Shown here piece by piece: positions 10,020-18,864 of a stretch of 64,000 nucleotides of DNA. The number at the start of each line of letters is the position of its first letter. Positions within the stretch are counted from its first letter, which is position 1. Below the pieces are notes generated by a model that saw only the letters and a program-made list of their open reading frames with translations, was not told the DNA's origin and did no database searches. The position numbers and the translations under genes were made by a program. Source of the DNA: Sphingomonas ginsengisoli An et al. 2013 (lineage in GTDB: Bacteria; Pseudomonadota; Alphaproteobacteria; Sphingomonadales; Sphingomonadaceae); assembly GCF_009363895.1 (NCBI RefSeq), contig NZ_CP045434.1:992001-1056000 (forward strand), given 5' to 3'.

Positions 10020-10796
10020 CTAACCGATGCGCTGCGGAGCGACCACCCGCGCCCAGGCGAGCAGCGACACGCTCGCCGCCCCCTTGCGCTTGAGCAGCCG
10101 GGCGCAGGCCTCGGCAGTTGAGCCACTGGTATAAACGTCGTCGACCAGAATGAGATGCCGCCCGCGGACATCCTTGCCCGCGCGCAGCGCGAATGCGCCC
10201 CGCACCGTCTGCTTCCGTTCGGCGACCGTCATGCCCTTGAGCTTGGGTGTCCGCCGCCGCCGTTCAAGGACGAACGGATCGGCCTGGTGCCCCGAGCCCC
10301 GTGCCAGCACCGCCGCGATCAGCGCCGCCTGGTTGAAGCCGCGGCTCCACAACCGGCTGCGATGGAGCGGCACCGGCACCAGCAGGGCATCGGGTGGCAA
10401 GTCGCGCAGTGGGCGCTGCATATAGCCCGCCATCACCCGCGCCAGCGCGGTCTTGCGACCATATTTGAGGCGCAGGACGAGGCTCCGCGCACGTTCGTCA
10501 TAGGCGACCGCGGCGCGAATCCGGTCGAGCCGACCGCCCCCCGCGAGACAGCCGGCGCAAAGTTCCGCCTCGGTACTGCGGAGCGGCAGGCCGCACCGCC
10601 CGCACCCGCCCGCCAACCACTCGATCTCGGGCCAGCAGGACGCGCAGAACAGCCCGACCTCGGCCACCACCGCGCCGCAGCCCGCGCAGCGCGGCGGCAG
10701 CGCGAAGTCCAAGGCAAAACGGAACGGCAGGGTCAGCAACGCGCGCGGGCTCAACAGGCTTGTCCATCCTGACTGCGACCGGCACAGGCGCATCAT
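10020..10796 (-). CDS. ComF family phosphoribosyltransferase-like protein
   Basis: About 258 residues: an N-terminal double zinc-ribbon (CAGCGAVV, CASCWPE, CGRCGLPL, CAGCLAGG) followed by a type I PRTase fold with VPVPLHRSRLWSRGFNQA and the PRPP loop LVDDVYTSGSTAEAC. In competent bacteria ComF helps single-stranded DNA uptake; in others the role is unclear. The start is uncertain. Tandem ATGs at 10791-10796 overlap, on the opposite strand, the ATG of the next gene, and a TTG about 14 codons in is an alternative that would begin nearer the conserved region. Confidence 0.87.
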   Translation of the reverse strand: MMRLCRSQSGWTSLLSPRALLTLPFRFALDFALPPRCAGCGAVVAEVGLFCASCWPEIEWLAGGCGRCGLPLRSTEAELCAGCLAGGGRLDRIRAAVAYDERARSLVLRLKYGRKTALARVMAGYMQRPLRDLPPDALLVPVPLHRSRLWSRGFNQAALIAAVLARGSGHQADPFVLERRRRTPKLKGMTVAERKQTVRGAFALRAGKDVRGRHLILVDDVYTSGSTAEACARLLKRKGAASVSLLAWARVVAPQRIG

Positions 10797-11550
10797 GGCC
10801 GAACCCCTGTTCGATGAGCAAGCCCTCGCCGCCCGCCGCGCCCGCGCGCTCGCCAAGGGGCCGCGCACCTTCCTTGCCGAACGAGTGATCGAGGAACTGG
10901 CCGAGCGGCTCGCGCTGGTGAGCCGCCGCTTCGGGCGCGGCCTGGTGGTAGGCGCCCCCGAGCCGGGTCTTGCCAGCCCGCTCGGCGCCGCCGCCGAGCA
11001 ATTGCTGCTCGCTCCTTCGCTCGACGAACTCGCCGCCTTTCCGCCGGGCAGCCTCGACCTGCTGATCGTGCTCGGCGAGCTCGACACCGCGCCCGAGCTT
11101 CCCGCTCTGCTCCAGGTCGTCCGCCACCTGCTCGCCCCCGAGGCCCTGTTCGTCGGCGCCTTCCCCGGCAACGATACGTTGCCAGTGCTGCGCGGCGCGA
11201 TGCTCGCCGCCGACCAGGCGCAGGGTGGCGGGGTCGCGCCGCGGATCCATCCGCGCGTCGCCGCGGCCGGTTTTGCCGGACTGTTGCAGGACGCCGGGTT
11301 CGACCTGCCAGTGGTAGACGTCGACCGCGTTCGCCTGCGCTACCGTCGTTTCGACGACCTCATCGCCGACCTGAGGGGCATGGGCGCCACCAACGCGCTC
11401 GTGCAGCGCAGCCGCCGTCCGCTCACACACGCCGCGCTCGCCGCCGCCCGCGCCGCCTTCGCCGCCGCCGGCGATGCGCAGGGCACGGTCGAGACGGTCG
11501 AGCTGATCCACTTCTCGGCCTGGACCCCGGCGGACAACAAACGTCCCTAA
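10795..11550 (+). CDS. SAM-dependent methyltransferase-like protein (BioC/NDUFAF5 type)
   Basis: A 251-residue protein that opens with LFDEQALAARRARA and continues with FLAERVIEELAERLALVSRRF, the signature start of the BioC-like group related to mitochondrial NDUFAF5, a complex I assembly hydroxylase. The Gly-rich SAM loop is degenerate here (GLVVGAPEPGLASP instead of a clear GxGxG), so methyltransferase activity is doubtful, as in NDUFAF5. It is divergent from comF with overlapping start codons. The stop at 11550 is followed by the pilin gene. Confidence 0.75.
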   Translation: MAEPLFDEQALAARRARALAKGPRTFLAERVIEELAERLALVSRRFGRGLVVGAPEPGLASPLGAAAEQLLLAPSLDELAAFPPGSLDLLIVLGELDTAPELPALLQVVRHLLAPEALFVGAFPGNDTLPVLRGAMLAADQAQGGGVAPRIHPRVAAAGFAGLLQDAGFDLPVVDVDRVRLRYRRFDDLIADLRGMGATNALVQRSRRPLTHAALAAARAAFAAAGDAQGTVETVELIHFSAWTPADNKRP

Positions 11551-11579
11551 CGACCGGATAACCGGCCCATCCCTACGTC

Positions 11580-11590
11580 TTGTTAACCTG
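11580..11590 (+). promoter_or_regulatory. TTGTTAACCTG motif upstream of the Flp pilin gene
   Basis: An 11-base word containing the CtrA half-site TTAACC, 46 bases upstream of the pilin start. The identical word occurs at 31008-31018 upstream of the c-di-GMP gene. CtrA regulates pili and motility in sphingomonads, but a full TTAA-N7-TTAA site is not present here. Confidence 0.3.
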
Positions 11591-11636
11591 CGGTGCGCTA
11601 TCGCCGTGCCGTGGACGTGGACCAGAGGAGGGTGGC

Positions 11637-11834
11637 GTGAGCGCTGTCCGATTGATGTTGCGCAAGCTGCGCCGTGACGAAGACGGGGCGACTGCGATCG
11701 AATACGGCCTGATCGTCGCGCTGATCGCGGTGGCCTGCATCGGCGCGTTCAACGCGCTGGGCGGCGGTGCCGGCGGGATGTGGGACATCATCAAGACCCG
11801 CGTCGTCACCGCGATGCAGCCGCCGGCGTCCTAA
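11637..11834 (+). CDS. Flp/Fap-type (type IVb) pilin
   Basis: A 65-residue prepilin. After the basic leader (LMLRKLRRDEDG) comes the processing region GATAIEYGLIVALIAVACIG, with Gly at -1, Glu at about +5 and the adjacent Tyr characteristic of Flp pilins cut by a TadV-type peptidase. The hydrophobic stretch then forms the pilus core. The start is GTG 11637 with GAGGAGG just upstream; an internal ATG at 11655 is an alternative. No tad secretion genes are in the window, so this is an orphan pilin gene here. Confidence 0.9.
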   Translation: MSAVRLMLRKLRRDEDGATAIEYGLIVALIAVACIGAFNALGGGAGGMWDIIKTRVVTAMQPPAS

Positions 11835-11844
11835 GCGACGCCGG
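11823..11844. terminator. Short hairpin over the pilin stop codon
   Basis: CCGGCGTC (11823-11830) pairs perfectly with GACGCCGG (11837-11844) around a six-base loop that contains the TAA stop of the pilin gene. It lies between convergent genes (the protease ends at 11861). No T-run follows, so termination is only a guess. Confidence 0.35.
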
Positions 11845-11860
11845 ACTGCCAGGCCGGTCG

Positions 11861-13333
11861 TCAGCTCCTGTTCCGCGTTCCCAGGACGACCAGCTTGACC
11901 TTTTGACCAGGGACCAGCCGCGCGTTGGCGGCGAGCCCGTTCAACGACACGAACCGCTCGACCTGATAGTCGCGGTAGGCCATCCGATTTCCAAGAGACT
12001 GCACGGTGTCGCCCGGCCGCACTGTCACCACCTCGATCACCCGCGGGCGGATCTGCGCCGCCTCGGCCGCGCTGATCCGGCGCAGCGAATTGACCATCGG
12101 CACGAACGCCCCGACCCCCTGCCCGCCCTGCGTGATCATCACGAAATGATAGGCCTGCGTGGGCGAGAACTGATAAGCGAACACGCTGACGTCGACGACG
12201 CCCGATGAGGTCTGTGCCCGGGCGATGACGTACGCTGCCGGGATGCCATTGATGCTGATCCGGTTGGTGTCGGTCACCTGCAGCGGGATCTTGCCGTCGG
12301 TCAGCTCCTGCAGCACCCCGGCCATGTAGGCCTGGAGGTCGCCGGTGAACCGCGCAGTGGAGAATTCCGCCTTACCCGCGCTGCCGCTGATCGAGACCGC
12401 GTCGGTCCCATTCTGCATGAGGTAACCGGCCGGGACCGAGAATTGCAGCTTGAGGTCGGGGTGGGTGAAGGTCCGCCCGTCGATGATCCCCTGCGCCGGA
12501 TCGTCGTCGACCGTCACCCCGTTGACCTGCGCGAGGAACGCGTCGCGGTTGACGACGCCGGCTCCTGCCCGCCCGGTCTGCCGCGCCAGCTGCGCCGCCT
12601 GCACCACGCGGTTCTCGCTGTTGGGATGGGTCTGCGCCCACTCGGGCGTCTGCCGCGAGCCGCGTCCCTGCACGCGGAGCTCGAGCGCATCGGCCCGCGC
12701 CAATGCCGCCAGCATCGTCGCCGACGCCATCGGGTCATAGCCCGCGCGGGTCAGGTAAGCGACGCCGAGCTGGTCGGCCTGATATTCCTGCGCGCGGCTG
12801 AAGCTTAAGGTCCTCAGCGCCGAGCTCTGCGCCGCCATTTGCCCGATCGCATCGCCGAATCCGCCGCCGATCACGCTTCCGAGGATCACGCCCAGGATTC
12901 CGCCGACGCTGTTGCGCCGCGAGGCCTGCTCGCGCGCCTGGGCGTGGTCGGCGGCGACATGGCCGACCTCATGCCCCATGACGAAGGCCAGTTCGGCCTC
13001 GTTGTTCATCAGCCCCATCAGCTGACGGGTCAGGTAGACGTAGCCGCCGGGAACCGAGAACGCGTTCTCGACCGCCGAATTCAAGGTGGTGAAGCGGAAG
13101 AAGCGCGGGTCGACCCCCGATTGCGCCGCCATCCGCCGACCGACCTCGCTGACATAGGCTGCACGCGCGCCGGTCTCGGCGCCGCCGAATTCGGCGACCA
13201 GCGCCGCATTGTCGCGCTGCGCTTCCTGCACATAGCGGGGCGACAATTGCCGGCCGGTGGTCTGCGCGGTGCCAAGGCCAGGCGCGGCGGCGACCAGCGC
13301 GGCGCCGAGCAGCAGCAAGCTCTTCCTGATCAT
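11861..13333 (-). CDS. Periplasmic M48 family zinc metalloprotease with C-terminal LysM-like domain
   Basis: A 490-residue secreted protein. Residues 1-23 form a signal peptide (IRKSLLLLGAALVAAAPGLGTA). The peptidase domain has HEVGH at 121-125 and the third zinc ligand in AQEYQADQLG. The middle part (about 270-430) is a beta-rich domain seen in Sphingomonas BepA/YfgC-like proteases, and the end, VVTVRPGDTVQSLGNRM to PGQKVKLVV, looks like a LysM peptidoglycan-binding module. It is probably involved in outer-membrane protein quality control. Start ATG 13331-13333. Confidence 0.88.
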   Translation of the reverse strand: MIRKSLLLLGAALVAAAPGLGTAQTTGRQLSPRYVQEAQRDNAALVAEFGGAETGARAAYVSEVGRRMAAQSGVDPRFFRFTTLNSAVENAFSVPGGYVYLTRQLMGLMNNEAELAFVMGHEVGHVAADHAQAREQASRRNSVGGILGVILGSVIGGGFGDAIGQMAAQSSALRTLSFSRAQEYQADQLGVAYLTRAGYDPMASATMLAALARADALELRVQGRGSRQTPEWAQTHPNSENRVVQAAQLARQTGRAGAGVVNRDAFLAQVNGVTVDDDPAQGIIDGRTFTHPDLKLQFSVPAGYLMQNGTDAVSISGSAGKAEFSTARFTGDLQAYMAGVLQELTDGKIPLQVTDTNRISINGIPAAYVIARAQTSSGVVDVSVFAYQFSPTQAYHFVMITQGGQGVGAFVPMVNSLRRISAAEAAQIRPRVIEVVTVRPGDTVQSLGNRMAYRDYQVERFVSLNGLAANARLVPGQKVKLVVLGTRNRS

Positions 13334-13407
13334 AAGCGAAAGATTATTCCCCGTTCCTGTCGCGCTTCTGAACGGAGGTTATTGCGCCGGGTTCCTGCCC
13401 CGCGGCC

Positions 13408-14349
13408 TCAGCCGATCGCGAGGAACTTGTCGCGCCGCGCACGGCGGAGCGCGGCGGGGTCGAGCCCGTCGAGCGCCGCCAACTCCTCGCCGATCGCGGT
13501 CTTCAGGCTGGCAATCGCCGCTGCCGGATCGCGATGCGCGCCGCCGAGCGGCTCGGGCACGATCCGGTCGATGACCTTGAGGTTGAGCAGATCGGCGGCG
13601 GTGATCTTCATCGCCTCGGCGGCGTCGGCGGCCTTGTCGGCGGTCCGCCACAGAATCGAGGCGCAGCCCTCGGGCGAGATCACCGAATAGACCGCATGCT
13701 CGAACATCAACACCCGGTTGGCGGTGGCGATGGCGACTGCCCCGCCCGAGCCGCCCTCGCCGACGATCACCGCCACCAGCGGCACGCCAAGCGCGAGGCA
13801 TTGCTCGGTCGAGCGGGCGATCGCCTCGGCCTGCCCGCGCTCTTCCGCCTGAACCCCGGGGAAAGCGCCGGGCGTGTCGACCAGGCTCACCAGCGGCAGC
13901 CCGAAGCGGTCGGCCAGTTCCATCAGGCGGATCGCCTTGCGATAGCCCTCGGGCTTGGCCATCCCGAAATTGTGGCGGAGGCGGCTGGCGGTGTCGTCGC
14001 CCTTTTCATGCCCGATCAGCACGACCTTGCGCCCGTCGATCGTCGCCAGCCCACCGACGATCGCCTGGTCGTCGGCAAAGTTGCGGTCGCCGGCGAGCGG
14101 CAGGAAGTCGTCGGTCAGCCCAGCGACATAGTCCTTGAAGTGCGGCCGCTCGGCGTGGCGCGCGACCTGCGTCTTCTGCCACGGGGTCAGCCGGGCGTAC
14201 GTGTCCTTGAGCAGCCGCTCGGCCTTGGTCTCGAGCTTGCCGATCTCGGAATCGATGTCGATCTCGCCGCTGCTGGCGGTCTCGCGCAGCTCGGCGACAC
14301 GGGTTTCCAGCTCGGCGATCGGCTTTTCGAAATCGAGGTAGGTCGTCAT
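13408..14349 (-). CDS. accA: Acetyl-CoA carboxylase carboxyltransferase subunit alpha
   Basis: With AccD it transfers carboxyl from carboxybiotin to acetyl-CoA, making malonyl-CoA for fatty-acid synthesis. The 313 residues match AccA throughout: [18 protein letters not shown] at the N-terminus, HFKDYVAGL, the oxyanion segments [19 protein letters not shown] and [12 protein letters not shown], and [18 protein letters not shown] near the end. Normal length. It lies 12 bases downstream of xerD on the same strand. Start ATG 14347-14349. Confidence 0.97.
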   Translation of the reverse strand: MTTYLDFEKPIAELETRVAELRETASSGEIDIDSEIGKLETKAERLLKDTYARLTPWQKTQVARHAERPHFKDYVAGLTDDFLPLAGDRNFADDQAIVGGLATIDGRKVVLIGHEKGDDTASRLRHNFGMAKPEGYRKAIRLMELADRFGLPLVSLVDTPGAFPGVQAEERGQAEAIARSTEQCLALGVPLVAVIVGEGGSGGAVAIATANRVLMFEHAVYSVISPEGCASILWRTADKAADAAEAMKITAADLLNLKVIDRIVPEPLGGAHRDPAAAIASLKTAIGEELAALDGLDPAALRRARRDKFLAIG

Positions 14350-14361
14350 GAGGGCCGCGAC

Positions 14362-15252
14362 CTAGGCCGGGCGGCGGTCAGTGGCAAGCGGGTGCGCCCG
14401 GTTGACCAGCTCGACCAGCCGCCCGCTGTCGACATGCGTGTAGATTTGCGTGGTCGCGATGTCGGCATGGCCGAGCAGCGCCTGCAGCGCTCGCAGGTCG
14501 GCCCCGCCGGCGAGCAGGTGGGTGGCGAAGGCATGGCGCAGGACGTGCGGGCTGACCCGCTCGGGCGCGATGCCGGCGTCGGCGGCCATCGCCCGGACCA
14601 GCTGGAACAATCGCACCCGGCTCAGATGCGCCTTGCCGCCCGGGAACAGAAAGCCGGTCTTGCCGGGAACGTGCGGCAGCCACGCGGCGACCGCGGCATG
14701 GGCTCGCTCCGAAATCGGCACCAGCCTCTCCTTGGAGCCCTTGCCCTTGAGGATCAGGAACGGCTGCCCCGGCCGCAGCGCGATGCGCGGCAGGCTGACC
14801 AGTTCGGTTGCGCGCAGTCCCGACCCGTAAAGCAGCTCGAGCAAGGCAAGATTGCGAAGCGCATTGGGCTGCCCGCTCGCCGCCCGGTCCTCGGCGGCGT
14901 GGAACATCGCGTCGACCTCGGCCGGCTCGAGGATGCGCGGCAACGGGCGGACCAGTTGCGGCCGCGGCAGCGACGCCGACGGATCGTCGCTCCGCACGCC
15001 TTCCTCGTGGAGGAACCCATAGAAGCGCCGCAGCGCCGCCGCCCGCCGCGACACGGTCGACGGGGCGAGCGCGGCCCAGGCTTCGGCGAGGCGGCCGAGG
15101 TCCTCGCCACTCGCTGACCCCAGGTCGGGCACCGTCTCGGCGGCGGCGGCAAGGTCGGCGCGATAGGCGAGCAGCGTGTTACGCGCGGCGCCCGCCTCGG
15201 CGGCCAGCATCTCGCAGAAGCGGTCGACCAGCAGCCGGTCGTCCGGGCTCAC
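14362..15252 (-). CDS. xerD: Site-specific tyrosine recombinase, XerD type
   Basis: With XerC it resolves chromosome dimers at dif. The 296 residues comprise an N-terminal SAM-like DNA-binding domain (FCEMLAAEAGAARNTLLAY) and a catalytic domain with the conserved Arg in YGSGLRATELVSL, His/Arg in SPHVLRHAFATHLL, His in LQALLGHADIATTQIYTH and the Tyr nucleophile in the same segment. The start is GTG 15250-15252, overlapping the upstream stop as GTGA. It is a housekeeping enzyme, not evidence of a mobile element. XerC versus XerD is judged from length and N-terminus only. Confidence 0.9.
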   Translation of the reverse strand: MSPDDRLLVDRFCEMLAAEAGAARNTLLAYRADLAAAAETVPDLGSASGEDLGRLAEAWAALAPSTVSRRAAALRRFYGFLHEEGVRSDDPSASLPRPQLVRPLPRILEPAEVDAMFHAAEDRAASGQPNALRNLALLELLYGSGLRATELVSLPRIALRPGQPFLILKGKGSKERLVPISERAHAAVAAWLPHVPGKTGFLFPGGKAHLSRVRLFQLVRAMAADAGIAPERVSPHVLRHAFATHLLAGGADLRALQALLGHADIATTQIYTHVDSGRLVELVNRAHPLATDRRPA

Positions 15253-17042
15253 GTCCGCGCCAGCGCCTCGGCGGCGATCATCCGCGCATTATAGTCGAGC
15301 CCCGCGCCGCGCAGCGCGGCCAGCGCGTGCAGCAGCTGCCACGCCGGCACGCGGGTGAAGCTTGGCGACTGCAGCCCGATCCCCGCCAGCACCGCCGCCG
15401 TACCCGCCTGGTGCCGCCGCCCGGCACCGTCGGCCAGCCGCGTCCATACCGAGGCCGCGCCGAGCCCGAGCTCATATTTCTCGTTCAGCTTCGCCAGCGT
15501 CTCGCCGTTGATCCGACCGGTCCCCGCCAGCCCCGCCACCAGCAGCTTGCTGCGCTGGTGGTCGCGGCTGTTGTCGCGGTCGATGAAGCCCTGGATGCGG
15601 CTGGCGCTGAGGTCGAGCCCGCGGGCGTCGGTACCGAGCGCGAGCATTGCCCACACCCGGTCGGCCGGCCCTTCTTCCATGTCACCGAGCACCGCGTTCC
15701 AGCGTGCCGCCTGACTGTCATAGCCCCCCGCCAGCATCGAGGCGACGAGGTCGGGCGCTTCCTTCTGCAGCTTGGCGTCGGGGGTGATGCGGGTCGCTGC
15801 CAGCGCGAGCAGCGCATGGCCGGCGCTCTTCTCGAGCTCGCCCTCGCCGACTTTCCACAGCGCGCGCATCGCATCGAGGCGCGCGTCGACCGTCTTGCCG
15901 ACGAACGCCGTGCGGAGCCGGAATGCGTCGGTCCCCGGCAGGTCCGACGGATCGGTCGAATCGTAGATCTGCGAATAAAGGTCGACCAGCGCGGCCGAGG
16001 AGAACACCCCCAGCCCCGCCGCCGTCCGTGCCGCCGGCAGCCGCACGTCGGCCGCCAGCAGCGGCGCACGCGCCGCCCACGCCCGCACCTGCGGGCTGGT
16101 CGCGTCGAACAGCCGCGCCGGCGGCAGCATGCCCGTCGCCGCGGCGAGGCCGAAGCGCCAGCTGGTCAGTGCGTCGACCGGCTCCCACTCGATCGTCGCC
16201 GCGCGGCCGGTGCCTTCGCCCGCCCCGACCACCTTGTCGGCGAGCGTCAGGTCGATCCCGCCGATCCGGCCGCGGCGCCGCGCCTGGTCGATCTGCGAGG
16301 CGGCATTGGCGCCCTCGCCTTCGAGCGAGGCGCACATCGCCTGCACCAGCGGGGCGATTCGCGCGTCGGCTTGGCCGAGCTTGTCCTTGAGCGGGCAGAG
16401 GCCGGCCGGATCGGCGTTGGCCAGCGCCGACTGCACCGCGACCTGGGTCAGCTTGGGGCTGAACTCCGCGACATCGACTCCGCTGACGATCATCCGCGCG
16501 GCATCGGCCTCGCCCATCCGCAGCAACAGCCAAGCGCGTTCGGCGGCCCAGTCGGCGCCGTTGACCCCGGCGGGCGCCTCGGCCCGCGCCAGCAGCGCAT
16601 TACGCAAGGTGATCTGTAGCCAGCGCGAGGGCAGCGGGGTCGATTGCCGCCGCAGCAGTCCGCTCAGGAACCTGCCGTCGGCGCTGCCCCAGGGATTGGC
16701 GCCGAAGCCCCAATGCTCGGGATCAATCGCGCCGACGAGCCGCGGGTCGCGGCGCGAGGCGTCGGGCATCTCGACCGGCGGCGGCGGCGCGGGCAAATCC
16801 TCATTGCCGAGATCGCTGGTCTCGACGAGGTCGCCGCCTTCGTCGGCCGTGCTCGTGTCAGCGGCGGGGGGCGCGGTTGTCTGGCCGTTGGCAGCAGGCG
16901 CCTGGCCATTGTTCTGCGGGGCCGGCGCAGGCACATTACCGAAGCCGGGCGGCAGCAGCACCTCTTGCGCCAACGCAGGCGCCAGCGCGACCGCGCCGGC
17001 TGCCCCGGCCAGCAGCCAGAAGAGCTTAAGCCGGTTGGCCAC
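15249..17042 (-). CDS. Large exported protein of unknown function
   Basis: A 597-residue protein with a signal peptide (residues 1-26, ending ALAPALAQ), then a low-complexity Pro/Gln/Ala linker (about 30-95, including LPAPPPPVEMPD), then an alpha-helical Ala/Leu-rich body with no motif I recognise; helical-repeat (TPR/HEAT-like) folding is likely. It probably sits in the periplasm or cell envelope. The start is GTG 17040-17042, inside the last 17 bases of the upstream small membrane protein gene, and its stop overlaps xerD as GTGA. This tight linkage suggests one transcript: small membrane protein, this protein, xerD, perhaps accA. Confidence 0.8.
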   Translation of the reverse strand: MANRLKLFWLLAGAAGAVALAPALAQEVLLPPGFGNVPAPAPQNNGQAPAANGQTTAPPAADTSTADEGGDLVETSDLGNEDLPAPPPPVEMPDASRRDPRLVGAIDPEHWGFGANPWGSADGRFLSGLLRRQSTPLPSRWLQITLRNALLARAEAPAGVNGADWAAERAWLLLRMGEADAARMIVSGVDVAEFSPKLTQVAVQSALANADPAGLCPLKDKLGQADARIAPLVQAMCASLEGEGANAASQIDQARRRGRIGGIDLTLADKVVGAGEGTGRAATIEWEPVDALTSWRFGLAAATGMLPPARLFDATSPQVRAWAARAPLLAADVRLPAARTAAGLGVFSSAALVDLYSQIYDSTDPSDLPGTDAFRLRTAFVGKTVDARLDAMRALWKVGEGELEKSAGHALLALAATRITPDAKLQKEAPDLVASMLAGGYDSQAARWNAVLGDMEEGPADRVWAMLALGTDARGLDLSASRIQGFIDRDNSRDHQRSKLLVAGLAGTGRINGETLAKLNEKYELGLGAASVWTRLADGAGRRHQAGTAAVLAGIGLQSPSFTRVPAWQLLHALAALRGAGLDYNARMIAAEALART

Positions 17043-17187
17043 GGGCGACGTCGACCTCGATCGGCTTGGGAGGAACCGGATGCGCGTGGCGCGAGATCAG
17101 CACCATCGCGCCGATCAGGACGACCAGCACGACGAGCAGGGTAACCGGCCCCCGGGCGGGATGGGGCGGACGCTTCTGGATAGCCAT
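17026..17187 (-). CDS. 53-residue single-pass membrane protein
   Basis: A short basic N-tail (MAIQKRPPHPARGP), one transmembrane helix VTLLVVLVVLIGAMVLIS and a Pro-rich exit segment HPVPPKPIEVDVA. It should be an inner-membrane protein with the C-terminus in the periplasm. The start is ATG 17185-17187. It overlaps the GTG start of the next gene by 17 bases in a different frame, so the two are probably coupled. Function unknown. Divergent from aroK across 49 bases. Confidence 0.75.
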   Translation of the reverse strand: MAIQKRPPHPARGPVTLLVVLVVLIGAMVLISRHAHPVPPKPIEVDVARGQPA

Positions 17188-17236
17188 GAGGCGGGCTTTT
17201 GCCGAAGCGCCGACCGCCTGTATAGCCCCGACCGAC

Positions 17237-17797
17237 ATGAGCCCGCGCGACCACTCCGCACTGACCGCCCGGCTCGACCGGCCCGTCGTGCTGGTCGGGC
17301 TGATGGGCGCGGGCAAATCGACCGTCGGCCGCCGCCTCGCGCGCCGCCTCGCACTGCCCTTCATCGACAGCGACGCGGCAATCGAGGATGCCGCCGGACT
17401 TCCCGCGGGCGAAGTGTTCGAACGCTATGGCGAGCAGGATTTCCGCGACGGCGAGCGGCGGCTGGTCGCCCGGCTGATCGACGGCGGGGTGCGGATCATC
17501 GCTACCGGCGGCGGCGCCTACATCAACGAGCAGACCCGCCGCCTGCTCAACGACAAGGCGATCACCGTCTGGCTGGATGCGCCCACCGACCTCCTTGCCG
17601 AGCGCACCGCCCGCCGCCCCGAGACCCGGCCGATGCTCAACAAGGGCCCGCGCGACCAGATCCTCGAAAATCTGATGGCGCAGCGCCGCCCGCAATATGC
17701 CGAGGCGCATATCCGCGTGCCGAGCCTTGGCGGCACGCATGGCGAGGTGGTCGAGACCATCGTCGCCGCGCTCGAACGCTATCTGGACGAACGATGA
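17237..17797 (+). CDS. aroK: Shikimate kinase AroK
   Basis: Phosphorylates shikimate with ATP in aromatic amino-acid synthesis. The 186-residue P-loop kinase has Walker A GLMGAGKSTVGRRLA, the shikimate-binding residues in FIDSDAAIE and FRDGERRLV, the GGGAYIN loop and the lid RRPETRPML. The start is ATG 17237 (MSPRDHSALT). The stop overlaps aroB as ATGA. Confidence 0.96.
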   Translation: MSPRDHSALTARLDRPVVLVGLMGAGKSTVGRRLARRLALPFIDSDAAIEDAAGLPAGEVFERYGEQDFRDGERRLVARLIDGGVRIIATGGGAYINEQTRRLLNDKAITVWLDAPTDLLAERTARRPETRPMLNKGPRDQILENLMAQRRPQYAEAHIRVPSLGGTHGEVVETIVAALERYLDER

Positions 17798-18864
17798 GCG
17801 TGATCGAGATCATTGCCGGCGACACCCGCTACGAAGTGGTCGTCGGCCCCCTCGCCGCCTCCGCCGACTTCCTCGCGCGGCTCGGCGCGGAGCGGCCAGT
17901 CACGGTGATCACCGAACCCAGGGTCTGGGCCCTCCACGGCCCGGCACTCGAACGGCTGGTGCCCTGCGACCCCTTGTTCGTCCCCGAAGGCGAGGAGGCC
18001 AAGCAATGGCCCCATCTCCAAGCTCTGGTCGCCGCCTTTGCCGCGCGCAACCTCGACCGCAAGCGCCCCATAGTGGCGTTCGGCGGCGGCGCGGTGGGCG
18101 ACCTCGCCGGTCTCGCCGCCGGGCTGTTCAAGCGCGGGCTGCCGGTCATCCACCTCCCCACCACCCTCCTCGCCCAGGCTGACAGCGCGGTCGGCGGCAA
18201 GACCGCGATCGACGTCGAGGGGCAGAAGAATCTCGTCGGCCTGTTCCACCAGCCCGCGCTAGTTCTCGCCGACCCCTCGCTCACCGACACCCTCGACCCC
18301 CGCCAGCTCCGCGCCGGCTATGCCGAGGTGGTCAAATACGGGCTGATCGACCAGCCCGATTTCTTCGCCTGGTGCGAGGCGAACGGCGCGGCCCTGCTCA
18401 CCGGCGACCTCGAACTGAGAAGCCATGCGGTGCACGAAAGCATCGCCAGCAAGGCGCGTTTCGTCACCGCCGACGTCGACGACACCAAGGGCGTGCGCGC
18501 GCTGCTCAACCTCGGCCACACCTTCGGCCACGCGATCGAGAGCGCGGCGGGCCTCGGCACGATCCTCCACGGCGAAGCGGTCGCGCTCGGCTGCGTCCTC
18601 GCCCACGATTTCTCGGTCGAGCTCGGCCTCTGCTCGCGCGCCGACGCCGACCGGGTGGCCGCCCACTTCCACGAAGTCGGCCTGCCCACCCGCCTCGTCG
18701 ACGTCGCGCTCAACCGCGCCGATCTCCTGCCGCTGATGGGCGCCGACAAAAAGAATGAGGGCGGCCGCCTCAAGCTGGTGCTGACCCGCGGCATCGGCCG
18801 CGCCTTCCTCAGCGACGGGGTCGAGCCCGCCCGCCTCGCCGACTTGCTCGCCCGCGCCGCTTAA
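17794..18864 (+). CDS. aroB: 3-dehydroquinate synthase AroB
   Basis: NAD- and zinc-dependent cyclisation of DAHP to 3-dehydroquinate, the second step of the shikimate pathway. The 356-residue protein shows the NAD-binding FGGGAVGDLAGLAAGLFKRG, LPTTLLAQADSAVGGKTAID, the zinc-binding Glu in YAEVVKYGLI and the His pair in LNLGHTFGHAIE and LHGEAVALG. Coupled to aroK by ATGA. Its TAA stop is interlocked with the stop of the convergent antiporter gene (TTAA, 18861-18864). Confidence 0.97.
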   Translation: MSVIEIIAGDTRYEVVVGPLAASADFLARLGAERPVTVITEPRVWALHGPALERLVPCDPLFVPEGEEAKQWPHLQALVAAFAARNLDRKRPIVAFGGGAVGDLAGLAAGLFKRGLPVIHLPTTLLAQADSAVGGKTAIDVEGQKNLVGLFHQPALVLADPSLTDTLDPRQLRAGYAEVVKYGLIDQPDFFAWCEANGAALLTGDLELRSHAVHESIASKARFVTADVDDTKGVRALLNLGHTFGHAIESAAGLGTILHGEAVALGCVLAHDFSVELGLCSRADADRVAAHFHEVGLPTRLVDVALNRADLLPLMGADKKNEGGRLKLVLTRGIGRAFLSDGVEPARLADLLARAA

